Part shown: piece by piece, positions 13,800 through 19,951 of the stretch
How positions within the stretch are numbered: the stretch's first letter is position 1
How the letters are laid out: each line of letters starts with the position of its first letter
Position numbers and translations under genes: made by a program
Assembly: GCA_963935005.1 (NCBI GenBank)
Contig: CAWWAX010000022.1
Coordinates: 1 to 19,951, forward strand
DNA: 19,951 nucleotides
Direction: 5' to 3'
DNA from: GCA-2718595 sp963935005
Lineage (GTDB): Bacteria > Gemmatimonadota > Gemmatimonadetes > Longimicrobiales > Gaopeijiaceae
Notes under the pieces: generated by a model
Told to the model about the DNA's origin: nothing
The model's input: the letters and a program-made list of their open reading frames with translations, nothing else
Database searches by the model: none

Positions 13800-15125
13800 A
13801 TGACCTATGCGTTGACGAATCGTTTCGAAAGTAATGACCTCAAAATGGGAGTCATAGGTCTAGGATATGTAGGTTTGCCTCTAAGCTTGGAGATGGCTAG
13901 GTCTGGGCTGGAAGTTCTGGGGTTTGAACTGAATCCAGACAGGGTGAATGATATCAATGATGGTCGGAGTCATGTGGTTGACGTAAGCGACCAAGAATTG
14001 GATGAGATTTTGTGCACTGAAAGATTCAGGGCCACCAGTGAAATGCATAGAATGTCTGAGTGTGATGCCATCTCCATTTGTGTCCCTACTCCTCTATCGA
14101 AATCTCACGAGCCAGACATGTCGTATATTTTGTCGGCATCTGAAATGGTGTCTAAGAGTTTAAGAAAAGGGCAATTAATAGTACTCGAATCAACTAGTTA
14201 TCCTGGAACTACCCAGGAGGCGATTTTACCTGTTTTGGAGCAGACTGGTTTAGAGGTAGGAAAAGATTTTTTTCTTTGTTTTTCTCCTGAGCGTGTTGAT
14301 CCTGGGAACAAGGACTGGGATATCAAGAATACGCCTAAAGTCATAGGGGGTATAACGAAGGATTGTCTACAGGTTGGCCGTGCTGTTTATGAACGATTCG
14401 TCGATGAATTAGTTCTGGTCTCTTCTACTGAAGCTGCGGAGCTAGTCAAGATTTTGGAGAACACTTTTAGGGCAGTGAATATAGCAATGGTTAATGAGAT
14501 TGCTCTAATAGCAGATCGATTGGCTGTGGATATTTGGGAAGTGGTAGAGGCTGCAAGTACCAAGCCTTTCGGTTTTATGGAATTCACTCCTGGTCCAGGT
14601 TTCGGGGGTCACTGTATTCCTGTTGATCCCCAATATTTAGCTTGGAAAATGCGTGGTCTGAATTATCGAACTCGCTTTGTAGAGTTGGCTTCCGAGTTGA
14701 ACGCAGAAATGCCTAAATTCTTGGTAGAAAAGGTACGCTCCAGCTTGGAATCCAAAGGTGAGACCTTAGACGGGGCCAATATCATAATCATTGGAGTGTC
14801 GTATAAGAGGGATGTTAGTGACGTCAGGGAGTCGCCGGCTCTGCAAGTGATTCAGGAACTTCTCTCTTTCGGTGCTAAAGTAGAATATCATGATCCTCAT
14901 GTACCAGAATTACTATTGTCTGAAAGTCTGTCACTGTCTTCGCTCGCATTGACTGACGAGACCCTTTCCCAATCCGACGCAGTGGTGATCGTGACCGATC
15001 ATTCAAGTTTGGATTATTCCAGAATTCTCAATTCCTCACCGATTCTAGTAGACGCTAGAAATGCTACCAGGTTTCTTAGCCGAGACGACAAATCTGTGGG
15101 GGAGTCTTGGGTTGTAAAGAGCTAG
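13800..15125 (+). CDS. UDP-N-acetylhexosamine dehydrogenase, WbpA/WecC type
   Basis: This 441-residue enzyme belongs to the UDP-glucose/GDP-mannose dehydrogenase family, which oxidises C6 of a nucleotide sugar to a carboxylate with two NAD. The Rossmann motif GLGYVG is at residues 20-25. The catalytic cysteine is C272, in GPGFGGHCIPVDPQYL. The GGHCIP form with His before Cys is typical of the UDP-GlcNAc/UDP-ManNAc enzymes and differs from the GGSCFPKD form of UDP-glucose dehydrogenase. The C-terminal UDP-binding domain has GVSYKRDVSDVRESPALQVI. The product is probably a uronic acid for surface glycan. The exact substrate is not decidable from sequence alone. A 143 nt gap precedes it, without a clear promoter. 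Confidence 0.9.
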   Translation: MTYALTNRFESNDLKMGVIGLGYVGLPLSLEMARSGLEVLGFELNPDRVNDINDGRSHVVDVSDQELDEILCTERFRATSEMHRMSECDAISICVPTPLSKSHEPDMSYILSASEMVSKSLRKGQLIVLESTSYPGTTQEAILPVLEQTGLEVGKDFFLCFSPERVDPGNKDWDIKNTPKVIGGITKDCLQVGRAVYERFVDELVLVSSTEAAELVKILENTFRAVNIAMVNEIALIADRLAVDIWEVVEAASTKPFGFMEFTPGPGFGGHCIPVDPQYLAWKMRGLNYRTRFVELASELNAEMPKFLVEKVRSSLESKGETLDGANIIIIGVSYKRDVSDVRESPALQVIQELLSFGAKVEYHDPHVPELLLSESLSLSSLALTDETLSQSDAVVIVTDHSSLDYSRILNSSPILVDARNATRFLSRDDKSVGESWVVKS

Positions 15126-15190
15126 GCTGATGGAAGAGTGTTGTAATGGTGAAACTGACCTAATGCTGGTCAATCAGGACGTTTTTTCGA

Positions 15191-16747
15191 ATGTATAAGG
15201 TTTGTTGCATCTTAGCGTTCGCTTATTTGGCACTATTCCCTGTAAGTGAAGTTGTTGGTCAATCTCTGCGCCCAACGGAAAAGGTTGACCAGGTAACCAG
15301 AGAAATAGAAATGTTGTTGAGCAAAGGTATTCTGGACACGATACCTTTGGGTCAAAGTTTTGGTTTGACCCGTACGGTCCGAAAAGTTTTTGATCAGGTG
15401 AAAACTGATTCTTCTTCGATTTCTGAAAAAAAACTAAAAGAACTAGTCCAGAGAAAACCGTTTAGCACTCAGTTGGAAATGTCATTCGGTTGGGCAGAGC
15501 TTCTTCCCAGGTACGTTCAGGGTAACGGATTGGGATATATAGATGCAGTTGTTTCACCACTTTCTCAAGGAAGAGGCGGTAGAGGGATGGACCAGGGTTT
15601 CAACGTTGTAATGGAACCTTCTTTAGGTTTAAGCATTGGAGAATGGGAGTTCTATAAAGTACTCTCAATCCCAATTGCTCGAGGAAAGAGTTCGGTTCAT
15701 TCTTTTGGAATCCAAGAGCTTTGGGGTGAAGGACCAATAGGCCCTCTATATTTTTCCGTAGGACGATCTCCTCTGGTCTGGGGTCCTTCAGTCAAGGGAT
15801 CCTCCCTGTTTTCTGGGCAAGCTCGGTCTCTAGATCAAATCAGCTTAGGCAGTGATGACACATTTCGATTGCCTTGGATTCTAAACAGGCTCGGGCCAGC
15901 AAGGCTATCTATTTCATTGTCACGTTTAGAAAACAATCGAGATATTCCGCATTCCTACCTGGTCGGTTATAGGTTGAATATTAAACCTTGGAAAAGTTTG
16001 GAAATGGGCCTTTCAGCGTTAGTCCATTCGGGCGGTGATGGATCTCCGTCTGCTTCACTGAGGAGCCGTATTTTGGATCACCTCATTGTAGTCGAGCCCT
16101 TGACGAAGCTGGGTACTCCAGGGCGTCAGAAGTTGGCAATTTCTAATCGATTCGCTGGCTTTGATGTCAGGTGGCGATTGCCCTGGGCTAAAGCCCCTCA
16201 GATTTATGCTTCCCTTGTCTTTGATGACTTGGGGAAGTTCAACCAATTGGGACGAGTTTTTGGGCAAGATGCTTCCTACGTAACAGGGGTATTTTTACCT
16301 CAGCCGTTTGGAAATCCTCAGAGCTCTGTGCGTTTAGAATATAGAGAGGCAGGGATAAGGTTCTATCAGCACAATCCTTTTAGTTCGGGTCTGACTATAG
16401 ATGGGATCATCATTGGAGACAATTTAGGACCCAATGGGAGGGGTGGTTATTTAGAGTTCGATACCATGACAAAACTTGCCGGCCGACTCAAACTAGAATT
16501 GGCTTGGGAAGAACGGAGTGACGACCAATATGTTGTGCGAGAAGGATTTGTCTTTGAAAATATTTTGAACAAACCCGAGGAAATCAGAGTGAGACTTGTT
16601 GGATCTTGGGAAGAAAATTGGGAGTTGGGTCTACTCACTTTAGCTAGAGTTGGGTATGAGAAAGTTGATAATTATGGGGCCCTTCAAGGAATGGATCGAA
16701 GCAACTGGTTGTTTGAGTTGCGTACCATATTGCCATTGTCATTTTGA
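15191..16747 (+). CDS. Wzi-like outer-membrane capsule assembly protein
   Basis: This 518-residue protein starts with a signal peptide (MYKVCCILAFAYLALFPVS, probable cleavage near VVGQ-S at 23-25). After a helical N-terminal part come many amphipathic beta strands, and the protein ends in phenylalanine (ILPLSF), as outer-membrane barrels do. The block at about residues 191-220, with GRSPLVWGPSVKGSSLFSG and then RSLDQISL, resembles the conserved region of the Wzi family. Wzi is an 18-strand barrel that anchors capsule on the cell surface in Escherichia coli. Its position after a UDP-sugar dehydrogenase supports a surface polysaccharide role. The family assignment is from memory of the motif and not from a search. 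Confidence 0.75.
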   Translation: MYKVCCILAFAYLALFPVSEVVGQSLRPTEKVDQVTREIEMLLSKGILDTIPLGQSFGLTRTVRKVFDQVKTDSSSISEKKLKELVQRKPFSTQLEMSFGWAELLPRYVQGNGLGYIDAVVSPLSQGRGGRGMDQGFNVVMEPSLGLSIGEWEFYKVLSIPIARGKSSVHSFGIQELWGEGPIGPLYFSVGRSPLVWGPSVKGSSLFSGQARSLDQISLGSDDTFRLPWILNRLGPARLSISLSRLENNRDIPHSYLVGYRLNIKPWKSLEMGLSALVHSGGDGSPSASLRSRILDHLIVVEPLTKLGTPGRQKLAISNRFAGFDVRWRLPWAKAPQIYASLVFDDLGKFNQLGRVFGQDASYVTGVFLPQPFGNPQSSVRLEYREAGIRFYQHNPFSSGLTIDGIIIGDNLGPNGRGGYLEFDTMTKLAGRLKLELAWEERSDDQYVVREGFVFENILNKPEEIRVRLVGSWEENWELGLLTLARVGYEKVDNYGALQGMDRSNWLFELRTILPLSF

Positions 16748-16869
16748 TTGAAAATTCCAGTGCTTTCCTAAGTTTCTTTGCACTATTGGGGTATGACTGA
16801 AACGGAGTTAGCATTATTTGGTAATTCGGAAGTTTTATCGTTTCTGTATCGCTGTCACAAGGAGGAGTC

Positions 16870-17697
16870 GTGTTTGAAGAACCAGTCGAAAAATGGTTTC
16901 GTCTTGAGGGGAAAACGGCTGTTGTGACCGGTGCGGTTGGTATCCTTGGCAAATATTTTTGTCGAGGACTTGCCTCTGTCGGAGCGGATGTAGCGGTGAT
17001 TGATTTGGATGAGGACTCCTGCCAGAAGTTTGCCAAGGAGCTTAGGCAAGAATATGGCACTGACGCGATGGGAGTGGCTTGCGATATAACTTCTCCAGAG
17101 GAAGTAGGGCAGATGGTTGAGGAAGTAGTAGGAACTCTTGGAAAGATTAATGTTCTTCATAATAATGCTGCAGCAAAGTCAAAAGATTTGACGGAATATT
17201 TTACTAGCTTCGAGGATTACTCATATCGAGAGTGGCAGGAAATGATGAGAGTTAATGTTGATGGCATGTTCTTAGTCGCTCAAGCGGTAGGGAAACAAAT
17301 GTTATCTCAAGGACAAGGTGGCAGCATAATCCAAACCGCTTCTGTGTATGGAGTAGTTGCACCAGATCAAAGAATCTATGAGGGATCTGAATACATGGGA
17401 GTGGAAATCAACACTCCTGCAGTATATGCTACTTCGAAAGCTGCTGTGATAGGACTGACTAAATATTTGGCTACTTACTGGGCGAAAGAGAACATAAGAG
17501 TTAACGCAATCACCCCAGGAGGAGTCGAAAGCGGGCAGAATGAACAATTCCAATCGCTGTACTCGAGAAGAGTTCCATTAGGAAGGATGGGAAAAGCTTC
17601 AGAAATGGTGGGAGCGCTAGTCTATTTGGCTTCTGATGCTTCTAGTTATGTGACTGGACAGAATCTGATTGTCGATGGTGGTCTAACCACGTGGTAA
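16870..17697 (+). CDS. Short-chain dehydrogenase/reductase, PtmA-like
   Basis: This 275-residue classical SDR has the cofactor motif TGAVGILG at residues 20-27, the NNAA motif (in LHNNAAAK), catalytic S158 (TASVYG), Y186 and K190 (YATSK), and the PGG segment after them. The GTG start is fixed by a strong AAGGAGGAG 2 nt upstream. The combination FEDYSYREW, DQRIYEGSEYMG and TPGGVESGQN resembles oxidoreductases I recall as PtmA-like in nonulosonic-acid and flagellin-glycan loci. A sugar substrate is therefore a reasonable inference, but not shown. It is the last + strand gene before the strand and composition change. Confidence 0.85.
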   Translation: MFEEPVEKWFRLEGKTAVVTGAVGILGKYFCRGLASVGADVAVIDLDEDSCQKFAKELRQEYGTDAMGVACDITSPEEVGQMVEEVVGTLGKINVLHNNAAAKSKDLTEYFTSFEDYSYREWQEMMRVNVDGMFLVAQAVGKQMLSQGQGGSIIQTASVYGVVAPDQRIYEGSEYMGVEINTPAVYATSKAAVIGLTKYLATYWAKENIRVNAITPGGVESGQNEQFQSLYSRRVPLGRMGKASEMVGALVYLASDASSYVTGQNLIVDGGLTTW

Positions 17698-17733
17698 TTT
17701 GATGTTGTCTTACTACTAATTCCTTACATTTAG

Positions 17734-17773
17734 CTCTCAATAAAAAAAGAATCGAAATTTAAACTATTGAGGG
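17734..17773. other. Inverted repeat between convergent gene ends
   Basis: CTCTCAATA at 17734-17742 pairs with TATTGAGGG at 17765-17773, nine pairs with one G-T wobble, around a 22-base A-rich loop. The right arm overlaps the end of the - strand deacetylase gene. It lies in the 66 nt between the convergent SDR and deacetylase genes, where a terminator would be expected. The large loop and the position of the A/T run inside the loop make it an atypical one. Confidence 0.3.
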
Positions 17774-18717
17774 AAATCATTTGTATCGTATCTCGCTAAA
17801 TCATAACGACGATCTATACTAAGAGTAGTTTCACCACCAGAATCTTTAAAGGCAATTCCACATTTATACTCATCCAGCAACTTAACAGTATCATTATTGT
17901 AAGCGCCGTGTGGATAACACATTATCCAATCTTTAGTAGAAGCACCAACTTGATTTAAAAATTTCAGTGAATTTATTATTTCCTCTCTCTGGTCATCCAC
18001 GCTACACCTATCAAGCCAAATATGCTTATAACCATGGCTACCAATATACATTCCATCAGCCAACATTATTTTCAGATCATCAGTTGTTAGGTACAAATCA
18101 TCAGCGAAATCACGCTGTTTCTGACCAACATATTTCTCGAATAAGATAGAAATAATATCAGCACGGATCTTTTCGGGAAGAAGAAACTGTAGCAATCGCT
18201 TAATTAAGGCAGGTTCGGGCTCTGAATCATACTTTCCATTTGATCCATAGGTAATCTTCCATTCACTAAGAAGTTCTTTCTTAATATCTCTAGAAATACA
18301 CAAATCAAATAATTCTTCAAGTAATAACTTATAATTCCTACATCGTTCGAGTATAAAATGAATAGCATTAACACCTAACAATTCGCGGTCAAGAATTGCT
18401 TTAGCAGGAGGGAAAAAAGTACCTTGAATTTTTCTTGATTTTAGCTCTGGTAATACAAACTTAATATGATCTTTATAGCCATCATCGAACGTAAGTAAAC
18501 AAGAATTCTCTGGGATTGAACTTCCATTTAAACAAGAAGAAATAACATCTTCTGCTTGTATTATCTGATACTTAGATTGTAAATGATCCAATTGAGTTTT
18601 AAATTTTTCAAATTCTAGGCCTTTGATGCCAGGATACAGAGATTCTTTAATCTCTCTAACATAGTGATACATTACTACAGTTAAATTTCCTTTAATTTGG
18701 TCTATCTTGATCGCCAT
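17764..18717 (-). CDS. NodB-type polysaccharide deacetylase
   Basis: This 317-residue protein belongs to carbohydrate esterase family 4 (NodB homology). Family members remove acetyl groups from N-acetylhexosamines in glycans, using a metal ion. TFDDGY at residues 76-81 supplies the catalytic and metal aspartates (D78, D79). SHGYKH at 227-232 supplies metal ligands H228 and H232. MCYPHGAYN at 266-274 is the third motif. The N-terminus LTVVMYHYVRE is a common lead-in to this domain. The stretch between motifs one and two (about 100-220) is long and helical. There is no signal peptide, so action may be on a cytoplasmic precursor. Its start overlaps the end of the GNAT-like gene by 26 nt. Base composition is AT-rich compared with the + strand genes. 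Confidence 0.88.
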   Translation of the reverse strand: MAIKIDQIKGNLTVVMYHYVREIKESLYPGIKGLEFEKFKTQLDHLQSKYQIIQAEDVISSCLNGSSIPENSCLLTFDDGYKDHIKFVLPELKSRKIQGTFFPPAKAILDRELLGVNAIHFILERCRNYKLLLEELFDLCISRDIKKELLSEWKITYGSNGKYDSEPEPALIKRLLQFLLPEKIRADIISILFEKYVGQKQRDFADDLYLTTDDLKIMLADGMYIGSHGYKHIWLDRCSVDDQREEIINSLKFLNQVGASTKDWIMCYPHGAYNNDTVKLLDEYKCGIAFKDSGGETTLSIDRRYDLARYDTNDFPQ

Positions 18718-19711
18718 CAGCCTTAAAAATCCTTATTCTAGAATCTTCCAAAGAGTGGTCTATATAAAAATAAATTTGAATATTTTTCTTTAGAAATGGC
18801 TCAAAGTAATTTGGAATTATTATTTCATCTGAGTTTTCTGGAACTTCAATAAATCCCGATGATTTGATGGTATCTTCATTCATGCCATAACAATATAAAT
18901 CAATATATTCAGATTGTGACCTAACCATCAATTTTGTGAAGAAATTATTTAAAGATCCGAAAGGTATTTCTTCCCCGTAGTAATCCACAATCCTCAAAAT
19001 CGATGACGAATTAAAATTAACTTCCCTTAAAACCAATATTGATAAAATTTCCCCGTTTAAAGTAATGGCGTAAATTTCATAATTGAAAACCGGATGTAAA
19101 AAATAGCGTTTATTAAAATAATCCCAATCTTTATAAGGTATTCTGGATTTGTACAACTCAAATGGAAATCCATTTTTTAGTTCTTCTGAAGTAATTTTTG
19201 AGATTTCATATTTTGTTTTTTTGTCATCAAATGACGTCTTCTCTTTTAGCCAATTCGGTATGCTTCCAATTTTATTAGTATTAACTTCTATATTTGGAAT
19301 AAAAAAATGCTTCAATTTACCCGTCGAATATCCTAAGTATTCATAAATATCAATCGTATCAATACCTATACCAACAGACATAATTGTCCTATGACCCATT
19401 GACCTCAAGTATTCAAGAATACGTACTCCCAACAGGGATTCCCCATTATTGCTTGAAACTTTCCAGGTGGTTGTCCAAGCATCTGCTTTTAAATCATCCG
19501 AAGCTAAGATGTACCCTATAATTCCATTAATCTTTTGGTCTGCATTTCGAGAAATAATGAAATTAATATTTTCACCATTTTCGTGTTGGAAATTAAAGAA
19601 ATCTTTATTAATAGCTAAGATATGGTCTTTTTTCCATTCAAGATCGATGTATTTCATGATTTCGTCTACGTCTTTTATCTTAGCAATGCTTAATTCATTT
19701 TTTTTAGACAC
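18692..19711 (-). CDS. Two-domain GNAT-fold protein of a glycan locus
   Basis: I do not recognise a named gene. The 339-residue protein looks like two tandem N-acyltransferase folds. The first, about residues 7-140, has GIIGYILASDD, then SLLGVRILEYLRSMGHRTIMSVGIG (seen in pieces) and YEYLGYSTGKLKHFFIPN. The second, about 200-310, has EIYAITLNGEILSILVLREV and RIVDYYGEE. The C-terminus IRIFKADGDQDRPN recalls a motif I associate, from memory, with proteins in surface-glycan clusters. The GTG start follows a GAGG by about 7 nt. The 3' end overlaps the deacetylase by 26 nt, so the two are likely co-translated. An acyl transfer to an amino sugar is plausible after deacetylation. Codon use is AT-rich. 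Confidence 0.75.
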   Translation of the reverse strand: MSKKNELSIAKIKDVDEIMKYIDLEWKKDHILAINKDFFNFQHENGENINFIISRNADQKINGIIGYILASDDLKADAWTTTWKVSSNNGESLLGVRILEYLRSMGHRTIMSVGIGIDTIDIYEYLGYSTGKLKHFFIPNIEVNTNKIGSIPNWLKEKTSFDDKKTKYEISKITSEELKNGFPFELYKSRIPYKDWDYFNKRYFLHPVFNYEIYAITLNGEILSILVLREVNFNSSSILRIVDYYGEEIPFGSLNNFFTKLMVRSQSEYIDLYCYGMNEDTIKSSGFIEVPENSDEIIIPNYFEPFLKKNIQIYFYIDHSLEDSRIRIFKADGDQDRPN

Positions 19712-19920
19712 AGGTAAGCCTCACAGGAAAATCAAGCGCTACAAAATCTGAAATATCTAACTCCCAAGTTTCAATTTCAGACTCATCTGAAATCCTATAT
19801 CGAGCAAGTTAAATCAAACACAAAACTAGCAGGATCAAAATCTGAGTGCAATTTATTTTTGAGCATTTTTAACAACCATCTTGCGTGATTCCATAGTTGT
19901 TCCGAACCGATAATGCACAT
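19704..19920 (-). pseudogene. Possible frameshifted small gene upstream of the GNAT-like gene
   Basis: On the - strand an ATG at 19920 opens a 41-residue frame (MCIIGSEQLWNHARWLL and on to FVFDLTCSI) ending in TAG at 19795. The next frame is then open for 34 residues without any start codon (YRISDESEIETWELDISDF and on to DFPVRLTCV), ending in TAA at 19704 and overlapping the GNAT GTG start by 8 nt. A single-base shift near 19800 would join them into about 76 residues. Both parts look protein-like, and the overlap with the next gene is operon-like. It could be a true pseudogene, a sequencing error or chance. No family is recognised. Confidence 0.4.
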
Positions 19921-19951
19921 AGTTGTTTGTTTATTCTTCTTTTCTTACCTT

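Noticed and set aside
15156..15187. TGACC/GGTCA inverted repeat followed by six T residues before the Wzi-like gene, as a terminator
   Set aside because: The stem has only five pairs with a seven-base loop, and the T run begins about nine bases after it, too far for an intrinsic terminator.
1..19951. CRISPR arrays, tRNA or rRNA genes, insertion sequences, integrase or attachment sites
   Set aside because: No regularly spaced repeats, no tRNA-like cloverleaf, no transposase or integrase motifs and no flanking direct repeats were seen.

Overview
The window is bacterial chromosomal DNA. It opens inside the S10/spc/alpha ribosomal-protein superoperon and ends in a compositionally different surface-glycan region. 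Gene order from the left edge, all on the + strand, is rplV (cut by the edge), rpsC, rplP, rpmC, rpsQ, rplN, rplX, rplE, rpsN, rpsH, rplF, rplR, rpsE, rpmD, rplO, secY, adk, map, rpmJ, rpsM, rpsK, rpsD, rpoA, rplQ. Spacing is tight, with many 1, 4 or 8 nt overlaps, so the set is probably read as one or a few long transcripts. There is no infA between map and rpmJ. A promoter-like sequence sits in that gap instead. GC is moderate in this part. S14, L36, L28, S4 and the adenylate kinase lid all keep zinc-binding residues. I cannot assign a phylum safely. A Gram-negative, free-living bacterium with an outer membrane is implied by the Wzi-like barrel protein downstream. Gemmatimonadota or a similar lineage is only a guess.

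After rplQ the + strand continues with an unrecognised single-pass membrane protein that has a small beta-rich extracytoplasmic domain, then rpmB (L28) and hemD (uroporphyrinogen-III synthase). Next come three genes pointing to surface polysaccharide or nonulosonate-type sugar metabolism: a WbpA/WecC-type UDP-N-acetylhexosamine dehydrogenase, a Wzi-like outer-membrane barrel protein, and a short-chain dehydrogenase resembling the PtmA-like enzymes of glycan loci.

At about 17.7 kb both strand and composition change. The last 2.2 kb is AT-rich and on the - strand: a two-domain GNAT-fold protein, overlapped at its 3' end by a NodB-type polysaccharide deacetylase. Upstream of the GNAT gene, at the right edge, two short reading frames look like one small gene broken by a single-base frameshift. 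This right part looks like the end of a horizontally acquired glycan-modification cluster that continues beyond the window.

The most useful points for a second look are the unusual composition and pairing of the - strand genes, the apparent frameshifted gene at the edge, the unrecognised membrane protein between rplQ and rpmB, a hairpin that buries the adk ribosome binding site, and a shortened His/Cys zinc knuckle in S4. I saw no tRNA, rRNA, CRISPR array, insertion sequence or replication origin.
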